DNA of 23,523 bases from Bodo saltans (Eukaryota > Euglenozoa > Kinetoplastea > Eubodonida > Bodonidae): contig CYKH01000991.1 of the NCBI GenBank assembly GCA_001460835.1, positions 1 to 23,523 on the forward strand, given 5' to 3'. The notes under the pieces were generated by a model. That model ran no database searches, was not told the origin of the DNA, and saw only the letters and a program-made list of their open reading frames with translations. Shown in pieces: positions 10,301 to 16,823 of the stretch (the first letter of the stretch is position 1; every line of letters begins with the position of its first letter). The position numbers and the translations under genes are program-made.

Positions 10301-13300
10301 ATCGACAACCGCGGTGGTGTTGTGGTGACCGTGTCCGGAGAAGCCTTTCCAAACGAAACGATCTGGTGCCAGTTCTACGGAGCGAACGACACCATCTACG
10401 AAAGCATTGCGACGTATGTGAATGCGTCGGTCCTGACGTGCATCGCCGTCGCAACGCCACCAACGTCGTTATGTGATCCCATCGAGTTTAACGTGCGCAC
10501 CGCGACGCAAAGCACCCAATCTACTGGTGTGTTCGTCAGTCGTCCACTTCCCGTTGATCTCAGTGCAGTGACGTCGTCGCAGGGGTTCAACGGGTACACG
10601 TCTGCGTTGACGTCTGACTCGATTACAGTGACGGGCTACATGTTCGTCGCGTCGCCGTCTGCGCGCTGTGTCATCAACGACACGGTTGCTGGACAGCTCA
10701 CCGACATGGCCTTGACGTTTGTTGATCAATCCACCGTTGAATGCCAACAGTTAGCGAGAGCCGGGCCGACAAACCCTGGCACGGTGCTTTCTTACTCCCA
10801 TGACGGATACCTCTTTGCGCCGACTCCTATTTTATTCGCCCTCGTTGGACTTGCTGCAGGCTTCCAGATTCAAGCCAGCGCTCTCACATTCCCAGCTGCC
10901 ATCACCGCCCAAGTACCCACCTCCGTTTTAATGCTAATCGATGCTCTCGGCAATAAAATTTTGTTGACCCAGCAATCCGATATTATCGTGACGGCTTCCA
11001 TCGTGCAAGGCAACAGCACGAACGCATACGCACTCTCCACCGCTTCCTCAACACAAGTGTCCTGCTCAGGAGGCTTTGCCACATTCGACGCGTTGTACAT
11101 GGACACTCCCCTTGCAGGGATTGCAACGATATTGTTCTCGGCTGTGCAAGGGTTCCGCCTGTCGGTGCAGTATGTTGTCTCTCCGGGCATTCCTGATCAC
11201 ATCGAACTGCAGAACCCCTCTAGGACGTCGTGGATTGTTGGCATCACGGAAGCACAAGCACTCAATCCAGCGCCTCTGGCATTGGTTGCGGACATCGCTG
11301 GAAATAAACTCAGCGACTCCTCTGTCATCCCACCCACACTGGAAGTGTCGTTTATCAAGAGTGTCTACGATGCGGATAGCAAACATGTGGACGCTGGGAC
11401 GGTTGTGTTTGCTGCTGGTACGAATATCGATATTTTGTACGAGTTCACGGGCGTGAGCGTGCAAAGTGTGTTCGGTACCCCAGTGACCTTAGTATTCCAA
11501 GCCCCAAGCTCATACACAAAATACGCAATTTTAGCAACGGTGTTCACACTCGATGTCCTAGAAGCTTGCTCAGTAGAGTCGTATGCAATCACGGGCACCT
11601 CACTTTGTCAAATTTGCCCTGAGTTCGGAACTTGCGACGGTACCACCTCGGTAGCTGTGCAGCCCGGACATTGGCGTGCCAACATTGAGACGTACGTCTT
11701 CTACGACTGCAGCCCGCCATTCTCATCCTCAGCGGCTTGCTCCACCGGAAGTTGCACCACTGGCTACACTGGCCCACGGTGTTCAGTGTGCGACGAAGGC
11801 TACGGCCACAGTGGGCTGACTTGCTCAGTGTGCCCACCCGTCCTCACCAGTGCTGTAGTGCTCACGCTTCTCTGCATCGCTATTGTGGGCGGTGTCACAT
11901 TCCTCACTATCAGCTCCGTGACGAGCGGAAAGGAGGCTGCGGAGGGCGGTGCTCATAACAACACAAGTCTTCTCATCAAGCTGTTGTTAAACCACTTCCA
12001 GATGACAGGAACGGTCGTCTCTCTCACCGCCGCAATGCCTTCTCTTCTATCCTCGTTCTTAAGCACCCAAGGACAGGCGTCGATTAGCGTTAATCTGGCG
12101 TTCCTTAGCTGCACGGTGACGCCTAATTTCTTCAGCCAGTACACCATGACCATGGTGCTGCCAGTGCTCGTTGTGGGCGTGTTCCTCGGCGTCATGGCTG
12201 TGTACAGCAAGGTTGAGATTCACTTCGCAGTGCAAGAGTACAACAAGAACATCAAAGCGCTGGAGATTGAGCAAGAGTTACTCAACACTCGACGTCAGAA
12301 CCTCGATGAAACCGTCTTTGAGGATTGTGTCGAGCCAGCGCAGGACGTCCCGAAAGTGTTCCTAGACATCATGACAAACGCCTTCAACAAACTAGACAGT
12401 GAACAACGCACAATGACTGCCAGCATGGCGAATAGTCGCAACACCAACAATCACACGTGGGCTCATCGCGTTGGGTCGCGAGGCAACAGCAGCGCTGGCG
12501 GCTTCGGGATGATTCCATTAGCGTTGAAGCAGCAGCGACACTCGTTGACAAGCTTGCACAGTGCCACCTCTGCGTCGACAGAAGTGTCTCCGCGGTACGA
12601 TGGCGGAAGTAAGCAGCGCAATTCATTTTTTTCGCCACGTGAAAGCACTGGTGCTGGTAGTGGTGCTCCAGGAGGAGGTCCCGCTGCCTTAGGTGGCGAC
12701 AGCTTCTTCCTCACAAGCATCACCGAAGAGATGATGGGCGACGAACAAAAGCTTGTGGTCTTCAGCAACTCTCAGGACGATGTTCTCGTGCCAGACCTCC
12801 TTCCGGCGCAACAAACCAGTTCTCCACGCCACGGCTCCATGACACTACAAAACAGTTGGTTCAACGTCAAGAGTTTGTTGCGGCGTGGAAGTGAGCAGGG
12901 AAGCCCGATGTCTCCTAGATCTGGTCCAAGCTCCCCGCGTGGAGCGTTCTCTGACCGCAGCGGTGGTGGTGGTAGACGATCTTCCATCAATGACTTCGCT
13001 GCGTTTGGCGAAGAAAGTAACGCGCCCCAAAGCCGGGCAGCCTCTCGCTCCAACAGCATCGTGCACGACAGCTTCCTCCTCAAATCACAAGGCCCCGCCG
13101 GCTCTCGTCGCGTCAAAACGATTCGCTTTGAGAATGTAGAAACCGCGCTCAGTGATGAAGACGACGATGAAGACTACCTTGATGCGCATCAGAAACGAAT
13201 TCAACAATCCGGGCTGTACTACGACGAAGAGAGCGATGATGACGATGACATTGACTACGGCGATGACGTGGAAAGTCCCAAATTAGCGCGACGAATGTCG

Positions 13301-15613
13301 TCTACCTTCGGCGGTGGATTTATGATGCGTCGTTCCTTCGTAGACGAAATCAAGCCGCCTGTATGGGCCGTCAACGCAAACGATGATGACCGCCTCCTCA
13401 CGCGATCCCAACTTGTCATCAACAAACTTCAGTCTCAGATCGTAGAAGAGATCGACGCTCGACACAAGGACTTAACCGAAAATCATGTGATTGCAACCTC
13501 ATTCATTCACAATTGGTTTGACTTCATGGCCGTGGCAACCGTCATTATCCTGTTCTTCCTCTACCCCACGATTCTGCAAGTCTGCGCCAACTTACTCCAA
13601 TGCGAGTCGTTGATTGTAAGTGGAACAGGTGAGCAAATTTCAGTGCTAGTCGTGGATCGCTCCATTGACTGCAACTCCAGCGAGTACAACAAGTACCGAG
13701 GACTTGCTCTCATCAGTCTTGCGGTGTATGGGCTCGGTATCCCTTTGCTGTGCATTGCACTGGTTCTCATCGTCGGTCTTGTGAAGAACAACTTACAAGC
13801 CGCCAAGACTCTCTTCTTCTTCACGACCGGTGGATTCCGATCCGAGTACTGGTTTAGCGAAGTCATCAGCTTACTGCGCAAGGCTGTTCTCGTCGTCCTC
13901 ACGCAGAGTATTACCGACGACACACTACGAGGCGTCCTCTGCACGTGGTCTATTTCTCTCTTCCTGGTGATCAACCTCATGATGAACCCGTGGCAAGACG
14001 AAGAGCTCCAGCTCCTTGAAAACTGCAGCCTTGCGTGCATCACTGTGACGTTCAACCTCATGCAGGTGCTCGTCCGGTACGACCCGACGTCATTCCAAGC
14101 GAACTTTATCGCCGTCCTCATTCTTGCCGTGAACATTATGATCTTTGTCGTCTTCGTTCGAAGATTGATATTGGATGCACAGGGGTTCTTGTTGCATCAC
14201 GCACACAATGGCTCCAAGCTCGCACGGTTTGTGACCTGGATTCTCCGCATCCGTCCGTCCGAAGAGCAACTTGCAGAGCAGACCATGCACATTCAACAAG
14301 ATATTCAAATCACTGGAAAACTATTCAGCGGTTCCCATCATCGCCTCTTTGCGCTGTACGATCTCACAGAGTCTGAGGTCAACGACGCATTGTTGTTTGA
14401 GCACAAGGAGGACTTGAAGGAGGAGGGAAGGTTCCTTAACGAAAAGAGTGTTGACTTCAAACTTCTTTTGTTAGACTTCCGCCACCAAAGTCGACAGCTC
14501 AGCAAAAGGCATAGTATCGCGGAGCTTGCAGTAGAAGAACAATCTGCGAATAGTGGCATCAGCAAGGTACTGCGGATGCTCACACGCCGAGCCAGTGAAG
14601 GGCTTCACGACATGGGCGGTCTCATCCATGACGTTGCCATCGACACCACTGCGATCTTAGCCGCACCCAACACCAGCATCGCACAACCTGTGTTCAAAGT
14701 GTTCACCACCTTCCAAATGACATTGTACATGCTCGGAGAACTCAGTAAGGTGACGGGGTGGTGTACCTTCGATGAAGAAGATGATAGTGGTGCAATTCAA
14801 ATAAACGACGTCGGTGGTGCTCCCAATAATGCGTTGCTGCTTATGGGCGCGGGCACTCAACAAGTGACGGGCGAGGGAAGCAACGGCTTCACCCCCACTG
14901 ACGAGGCACACACGGATCCTCAAGTTCAGTTGCAGCACCAAATCTCACCGCCTCCACTACAACCACTTCATCACAGTGGCGTTATTCTGTACGATGTCTT
15001 GACACCACAGACAATGGTCCTTGGCGGGGGGCAGCGCCGCGTGGCAGTGTCAGGGTTCACAACTGGGTCTCACAACATGCAATCATCCCACGCCGCTACT
15101 ACCTCTAGCCATTCTCGCACCCACACCACCGATGAAGAAGACCACTCTAGCAGCAGTGGTGGCCATCATCACACTGCCGATGATTTCCTCCGGGCTACTG
15201 GCATCGGACCGCTTGCAGCAGTTCCCCGTAATGACGGAGGTGAAAATAGAACTCCTCATCCCTTCGGCGATGATCTCGAAAGTCAAACTGCAACAAGCCG
15301 ACATGTTGCCCCTCCTGGTGGAGTTACCGATGACGACGGCAATGGCAATCGGCTCCCACATTTTATCGCTCCTGGCGCTGCAGGTGCAAACGTGCCGAGA
15401 CCAGATGCTCACATCGCGGAAATGGAGCGTCTCGAAGAGCTTGCAGATGACATTGCTCGCATCAAAGCAACAGACGCGCTAGAAAGTGTGTTTGCGATGG
15501 AGATGGCAGTGATGCACAAGGTGCTCGCCTCTGTACAACGGCGTCGCGCAGTTGAACAAGCTCGCGTGAACGCCCTTCGCAACCGAATCACGTACGATCC
15601 AGATGAAGACTAG
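1313..15613 (+). CDS. Giant EGF-repeat, multi-pass surface protein (4,766 aa)
   Basis: This is a single uninterrupted frame. Domain order: signal peptide (1-22, core FIAVILCTITLF, likely cut after Ala22); Ser/Thr/Pro mucin-like stalk (about 23-695); N-glycosylation-rich beta domains (about 700-1505), including an IPT-like T-I-x-G-x-x-F segment near 1426; an EGF-like/tenascin-like array (about 1507-2594); a beta-rich, possibly propeller-like section (about 2595-2985); two IPT/TIG-like domains (about 2988-3180); further beta domains; a Cys-rich juxtamembrane module (about 3418-3509); about nine membrane helices (3510-4286) with a 425-residue cytosolic loop between helices 3 and 4; and a cytosolic tail to 4766. 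This layout places all EGF and mucin parts outside the cell. Similar giant proteins with a C-terminal multi-pass (TRP-like) module occur in free-living protists. Adhesion, prey contact or mechanosensing are plausible roles, but none is shown. ATG 1313 is the first start after the predicted acceptor and opens directly into a signal peptide. Confidence 0.9.
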   Translation: MTPQTFIAVILCTITLFPRITASPTTSLSSNRYTHSTTKSDSGSVSGTRSGSASLTASATSSASGTVSWSVSSSASRSASASTSLSASMSKTASASSTQTDSASSTASNSGSTSASTSASASTTTTSSASASASPSTSASTTTSASDSGSVSGTRSGSASLTPTSSVSPSVSGSPSETFSASPSVSNSLSFSISPTLSASPSGSLSASSSDSNSVSVSQSPTVSGSISASFSASVSVSISLSASLSASVSLSSSPSFSVSPTASFSPSASLSLSPSGSDSPSVSTSISSTWTGSPSTSLSPSGSISASPSDSLSPTTSMSPTRSTSPSFSVSGSLSASGSPSLSISPSNSDSSSRTESDSPSLSTSLSGSMTESTTASMSPTESVSPSSSSSPTFSESQTPSLTESPSTSSSPSLSVSSSPSSTASPTLTFSPSSSLSESPSMSVSPSSTSSPSSTMSESFSMQQSLSESSSLSLTATTSATTSQSATTSFSTSMSMSMSLTFSYTSSGSVTTTQSESLSTTASSSVSMSASDEISESHTPTQSASPSFESTVSRTVGTLTSEESSSATFSQSLTGSATSSVSKTESSTASTSQTASSSQTTEYTMTSTLTSTPSRSASETSETSASYTQSNSLSYSNSLSLTYSATPTNEVSPSTTFSESPSASLSPTETSSPSATGSATPTITTASESLTISRDPFRPGLINIIPDMNASHTNYSADHVMIITLQKDQGWTSVGFWTSFSNGTNVTEINLIETREGFYVYSVVDLDYERTYTKHLDCKDYFPCYINLTSPIDAGMHRVTFFFNYKLGGQNNTRPSMALYVNKVLDPHPIPAALQVIDYLFPPTIAYATPLEIQVQQITADGSTVPFDQFGAPGEGETATLVLAPRDPLSRCESVSVGGIQSLTISDFTTQIGCFIGGITLTGGVYTRTDPNDATSRVYLPLQPRATQVLHCPNIVIGPQASYGIHFAPYSAPHAPVITPTEQFAQISHAQMMSGIRQFEARSANYRDPNMMWWANASQYRPFVPTSPSDDVLIGGTVRWIASSPIATFVWLGEHACRVVPDDDSIVDEYGRQIVLFSNAALETITNGGCEIVCVFRNVDLNIPRQGLLRLELLYQPASLPHPIVVPITTFYMNSGLPVALLVSRQGLWSHPFSPHPESSTSSWQRVRVYMPHTCVELVLQDLFGNLVPAPPSTSVSLYTNVSRSQQHPLTKFVGTTWSNGTVYERICNWTLPVNLSTVTAQTNNALVERHVVVSVTQPGGGTKQLNVSVPVELVTQATCLTSLTMVRLVGCTSCNSSHDLCDCSIVSRITGLVQPVDTAPIDNIQIQGRPCLFGTVGVPPNGIGYLDVSQCAVAEYPNLLSNVPAIRPTGLTVLQSSGRYVDSPANIYLRPYASSDLQIFQLLGCNDTRASPSIADCDVTGATTNITIIGQNFLADYGVRVTTTFSGPSLCASVQFVNSSCMIASGCKGFGLDGVVSFYPLGDSNQDIIPANVHNCTVSFFVRFEDECPRDALTGTLCSGNGACDQYTGLCNCFTDDVNGFWSGASCDVCTTFYNNSFRCITACPIGEGGFPCSNRGECFDGVCVCTDSTATGLACERECATTTDMPCSGHGTCTSDETCDCYSDGFLGYYNGTSCASCATGWSGDGCTTACPLGANNLVCNGHGECYNGACMCVSGYCGAACASSTNCDTSTTTNSSVCANDCNGHGVCDTARAVCLCEGDYGGEDCSGVCPDLGRCSGHGACVDDGYLCLCSPRYSGYDCSVTCPGYVAATGETCNGHGVCSKPGDFTLPQCTCLEGYVMSDCSVACSCGEHGSCQADGTCLCDATDRLGYWSGSVCQTCAAFAAGVRCDVVCPHNSTTTCSGNGECTASGCGCFHSASTGYWAGTNCSSCQPGFYGAQCKSECPGGSCLVCTGHGTCSDGTTGTGVCKCNTNWTGTNCSSCIAGHYGANCSSLCPASCGRAGNCSSGPTGTGECICTSGFALDSTSQCNICAAGHFGDRCFGCNTDASGNICSARGSCVLDSSTGNGMCNCTAPYGGSICQYQCPVFLSLTCGTTTASSCIADTVCVCSGNFLLSSGTCSKCVAGYYGKSCTAVCPACVNGVCSAGPTGSGLCVCNSGFWGRLCSEECPGGSSNPCSGHGVCNTTSGTCSCDASSVGGFYTGTTCSTCLATYQSTNCTIPCPVDASSSICSGRGTCNNGVCSNCVAKSTDFYSTYCGSQCTVAGRSCFTFVNNCPEGLFGSSCQFLCPGVTSANGSNSCNNNGFCSPDTGYCSCFGGYFGSSCSDTCPKGLAYNVNASTNITTACSTQGTCLLGACVCDYGFYGSACDKVGPGGVGDICLLRGTMQNDGACECNEGYYGTSCELLCPGMASSGLSCNGNGNCASTGTCVCYNSPVLGYFQGADCSLCRNGYGGGVCLQTCNPASSITVGAQCSCFPGFWGTYCYDECPGKREVSSFESTYCNEHGTCYDGYSGNGSCACDASYYGTNCSIRCTTLLCNAAGLLMTMCNSSGSCVCLETATQHWDGSTCSVCKFGYWGDYCDSVCDCSNNGACAKESGVCQCYSDSVHGFWTGTTCSQCQSSYVGTQCNALNVIMTLDTSQTAAFPAAFDHSTSAAVYFLDADNDRTYAGNNPLVVYETSTHNLIGTLSLTFDESSDSSATLVSYLITYNDTYLTLQTTNYVTTRQRYFIPRIGLTSISDADVIVDPSSSTSSPQVFVFGGGSSSLTYGQRRRFELLTLIDTTSTAIGIDGSWRIDVTGGGPIIISMDDVNVVYEIPFTAHSFATVSSASILKSRGLAIVTGISSVTSEWQIIRIRNIDPLDNGVSLVVLTVSFLDIAISQCILPSLCPEVLRCDDAATGSYIYCIFAYESGPLFVRVTDGITLVSQWTTTSVLITGTTSTYSITAATYSEELGYGFLGYQVVDTATPGQIIKMNTVDVSVSSVYELIVTETASSFTLDTVTRRLAVVVLSPIGIRVITLQFFGVRSVSPYVIDNRGGVVVTVSGEAFPNETIWCQFYGANDTIYESIATYVNASVLTCIAVATPPTSLCDPIEFNVRTATQSTQSTGVFVSRPLPVDLSAVTSSQGFNGYTSALTSDSITVTGYMFVASPSARCVINDTVAGQLTDMALTFVDQSTVECQQLARAGPTNPGTVLSYSHDGYLFAPTPILFALVGLAAGFQIQASALTFPAAITAQVPTSVLMLIDALGNKILLTQQSDIIVTASIVQGNSTNAYALSTASSTQVSCSGGFATFDALYMDTPLAGIATILFSAVQGFRLSVQYVVSPGIPDHIELQNPSRTSWIVGITEAQALNPAPLALVADIAGNKLSDSSVIPPTLEVSFIKSVYDADSKHVDAGTVVFAAGTNIDILYEFTGVSVQSVFGTPVTLVFQAPSSYTKYAILATVFTLDVLEACSVESYAITGTSLCQICPEFGTCDGTTSVAVQPGHWRANIETYVFYDCSPPFSSSAACSTGSCTTGYTGPRCSVCDEGYGHSGLTCSVCPPVLTSAVVLTLLCIAIVGGVTFLTISSVTSGKEAAEGGAHNNTSLLIKLLLNHFQMTGTVVSLTAAMPSLLSSFLSTQGQASISVNLAFLSCTVTPNFFSQYTMTMVLPVLVVGVFLGVMAVYSKVEIHFAVQEYNKNIKALEIEQELLNTRRQNLDETVFEDCVEPAQDVPKVFLDIMTNAFNKLDSEQRTMTASMANSRNTNNHTWAHRVGSRGNSSAGGFGMIPLALKQQRHSLTSLHSATSASTEVSPRYDGGSKQRNSFFSPRESTGAGSGAPGGGPAALGGDSFFLTSITEEMMGDEQKLVVFSNSQDDVLVPDLLPAQQTSSPRHGSMTLQNSWFNVKSLLRRGSEQGSPMSPRSGPSSPRGAFSDRSGGGGRRSSINDFAAFGEESNAPQSRAASRSNSIVHDSFLLKSQGPAGSRRVKTIRFENVETALSDEDDDEDYLDAHQKRIQQSGLYYDEESDDDDDIDYGDDVESPKLARRMSSTFGGGFMMRRSFVDEIKPPVWAVNANDDDRLLTRSQLVINKLQSQIVEEIDARHKDLTENHVIATSFIHNWFDFMAVATVIILFFLYPTILQVCANLLQCESLIVSGTGEQISVLVVDRSIDCNSSEYNKYRGLALISLAVYGLGIPLLCIALVLIVGLVKNNLQAAKTLFFFTTGGFRSEYWFSEVISLLRKAVLVVLTQSITDDTLRGVLCTWSISLFLVINLMMNPWQDEELQLLENCSLACITVTFNLMQVLVRYDPTSFQANFIAVLILAVNIMIFVVFVRRLILDAQGFLLHHAHNGSKLARFVTWILRIRPSEEQLAEQTMHIQQDIQITGKLFSGSHHRLFALYDLTESEVNDALLFEHKEDLKEEGRFLNEKSVDFKLLLLDFRHQSRQLSKRHSIAELAVEEQSANSGISKVLRMLTRRASEGLHDMGGLIHDVAIDTTAILAAPNTSIAQPVFKVFTTFQMTLYMLGELSKVTGWCTFDEEDDSGAIQINDVGGAPNNALLLMGAGTQQVTGEGSNGFTPTDEAHTDPQVQLQHQISPPPLQPLHHSGVILYDVLTPQTMVLGGGQRRVAVSGFTTGSHNMQSSHAATTSSHSRTHTTDEEDHSSSSGGHHHTADDFLRATGIGPLAAVPRNDGGENRTPHPFGDDLESQTATSRHVAPPGGVTDDDGNGNRLPHFIAPGAAGANVPRPDAHIAEMERLEELADDIARIKATDALESVFAMEMAVMHKVLASVQRRRAVEQARVNALRNRITYDPDED
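1432..1480 (+). repeat. 49-bp exact direct repeat, copy 1
   Basis: Identical over 49 bp to 1750-1798, at a spacing of 318 bp (106 codons, in frame). It encodes a segment containing SGSVSGTRSGSASLT. It marks the left edge of the GC-rich codon island in the mucin stalk. Confidence 0.9.
1750..1798 (+). repeat. 49-bp exact direct repeat, copy 2
   Basis: Second identical copy of 1432-1480, at the right edge of the GC-rich island. The flanking bases differ on both sides (1431 versus 1749, 1481 versus 1799). The in-frame 318-bp period would let unequal exchange add or remove 106-residue units. Confidence 0.9.
5836..9093 (+). other. EGF-like/tenascin-like Cys-rich array (domain of the giant protein)
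   Basis: About 1,085 residues with Cys every few positions. I count roughly 20 copies of the EGF core C-x-G/N-x-G-x-C (for example CSGHGTC, CNGHGVC, CSGNGEC), each followed by C-x-C and a G-x-x-C turn, and many with the G-Y/F-W/Y-x-G extension typical of laminin- or tenascin-type EGF units. The repeats diverge at the DNA level, so the array is old and not a recent tandem expansion. It would form a long, rod-like, disulfide-rich extracellular segment. Confidence 0.85.
10276..10853 (+). other. Two IPT/TIG-like domains (part of the giant protein)
   Basis: The first unit (about residues 2988-3085) begins with V-S-P-Y-V followed by G-G-V-V-V-T-V-S-G and a phenylalanine, with a Cys pair (WCQF...LTCIA), the signature of an IPT/TIG immunoglobulin-like fold. 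The second unit (about 3086-3180) repeats the I-T-V-T-G-x-x-F strand and the paired Cys (ARCVI...VECQ). These folds are common extracellular stalk modules. The assignment rests on pattern recognition alone. Confidence 0.6.
11566..14172 (+). other. Cys-rich juxtamembrane module and about nine-helix membrane domain (part of the giant protein)
   Basis: A Cys-rich block with CPEFGTC and GYTGPRCSVCDEGYG leads directly into the first helix. Predicted helices lie near residues 3510-3535, 3570-3595 (weaker), 3611-3635, 4067-4093, 4130-4159, 4188-4202, 4206-4227, 4237-4256 and 4265-4286. Between helices 5 and 6 lies a F-x-x-G-G-F-R-S-E-Y-W-F motif, followed by L-L-R-K, and a NPW motif ends helix 7. 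I recall similar motifs in C-terminal membrane modules of other protist EGF giants. Nine helices place the 3-4 loop and the C-terminus inside and the Cys-bearing 4-5 loop outside, consistent with its N-S-S glycosylation site. Channel activity is not demonstrated. Confidence 0.65.
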
Positions 15614-16660
15614 ATCTCGCTTGAGTTTGAGGATTCCTCGAGTAGAAGGTTGTTGGTTGTTTTTTTTGTTTTGTTTTGTTTTTTTTGTGTGTAGCGGTAT
15701 TCGTCGGCTGAAAACTTGCCGGGAATGTAGTACAAACTCCCCCCTGTCTCCCTACGTGCCCTTCCCTTACAATTTGTTACTTCGTTTTTTTTCGCTCCCC
15801 CCTCCTCAAGTTCTGCACAAGAAACGGGCTGAGATCTCCATGGAGCCGTAGAGAGCAGTATTCCCAAAACGAACTGAAAGCGGGAAGCACGCATTTTGAA
15901 GATGTGTAACCGCAGTTGGTAGAAGTTTTTTGCTGATCTTCTATCATATGTGACTGTTATGATTTTTGATGTTGATTGCGTTTGTTATGTGCCGCCCTCC
16001 CGTTTTTTTGATCATCAATCCCCTGCCACTGACCTTCAGAAAGTTAGAACACTCTGAAGCACTTAACGTTGTTGCTTCGTTTGTGTTTGATTATGTTTCT
16101 ACCCTTATGCTCCGCTGTGAAACGGTATGAATGGGCTGCGCACATTTTTTTGTTGTTCTTTTTTGTGTTGCGCTGGTCCACAGTTTGTTATCCTTGATTC
16201 GACCTTTCTCGCTTTTTTTACCCTCCTCGATTCGTCGCTCTCACGAGTTCGTCCAGAGATTCGTTTTTTTCGCTGACAAAACTCTCGTATGTATGGAATC
16301 TTTCGCCTTCGTCGTTGATGATGATGGTGTCAATTCTGTACTATCTTTGTCGGAGAAAAATGCATCATCACCCTCCTCCATTTAAATTACTACCGCCACT
16401 CACTTTTTACGCATACACTGAAAGACTCCCAAGAGAATTTTTCCAGTCGCGCTCGCTGCTCGAAGATGAAATTGTGAGAGACGCCCGCAAGAACAAGGAA
16501 GGATTTGTGACCCAAGGTTGTGTGGTTGTGCCGGTAATCAGGCTTTTTTGTGTGTTTTCTCTCTAAATACTTCCCTCCACTCAAAATGCCTTTTTCCCCC
16601 AATGATGCTAACTTCTCTGGCTGCTCTTGGTGCCGCCACTGCTCGTTCGGGAATACTAAG
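15614..16660 (+). other. Long T-rich intergenic spacer
   Basis: Over 1 kb without a credible gene. It contains a (TTTTG)n-like T run just after the giant gene's stop, several further T runs, and a second Y-tract with AG at about 15783-15810 (T8, then a C/T stretch, then AG) after which only tiny frames follow. Short + strand frames at 15603-15851 and 16131-16385 encode Phe/Leu-rich peptides, as T-rich DNA does by composition. No RNA gene was recognised. Confidence 0.5.
15658..15689 (+). repeat. T-rich GTTTT simple repeat
   Basis: A low-complexity run of T with G every 5 to 9 bases, starting about 45 nt downstream of the giant gene's stop codon and ending in TGTGTGTAG. It probably lies in the 3' UTR. 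It is far from the next start codon, so it is unlikely to be that gene's acceptor tract. Confidence 0.6.
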
Positions 16661-16722
16661 TATCTTTTTGTCTCCATGTTACTCTTCTTCATCACAAACG
16701 GAAAGAAAAAAACCAACAGTAG
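16661..16722 (+). promoter_or_regulatory. Putative spliced-leader acceptor for the GAF-nucleotidase gene
   Basis: A pyrimidine-rich stretch (16661-16692) is followed by AG at 16704-16705, 16718-16719 and 16721-16722. From these sites the first ATG is at 16824, in the long frame. An acceptor at the earlier AG (16658-16659) would instead meet the ATG at 16676, which opens a 27-codon frame ending at 16759. This decides in favour of the 16824 start. It is inferred from sequence pattern alone. Confidence 0.45.
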
Positions 16723-16823
16723 AAACCGAAACGTTAGAGTTAGAACACAGAGAGATTGAGTCAAGTAAACGCAAAAAAAGAGGACACACGCAAAGCGGTG
16801 AAGGTAAAATTGATAGAAAGCAT

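Noticed and set aside
15783-15810. Good-looking pyrimidine tract plus AG in the long spacer, suggesting a hidden gene.
   Set aside because: The first ATG afterwards (15840) stops after three codons and later ATGs also open only tiny frames. A spliced non-coding RNA cannot be excluded but has no positive support.
15603-15851. 82-codon frame overlapping the end of the giant gene.
   Set aside because: It begins inside the giant gene's last codons and translates T-rich 3' UTR; there is no motif or acceptor support.
16131-16385. 84-codon + strand frame with a hydrophobic N-terminus.
   Set aside because: It lies in T-rich DNA that yields Phe/Leu by composition, no AG lies just upstream after a pyrimidine tract, and an overlapping ATG at 16127 opens a different frame.
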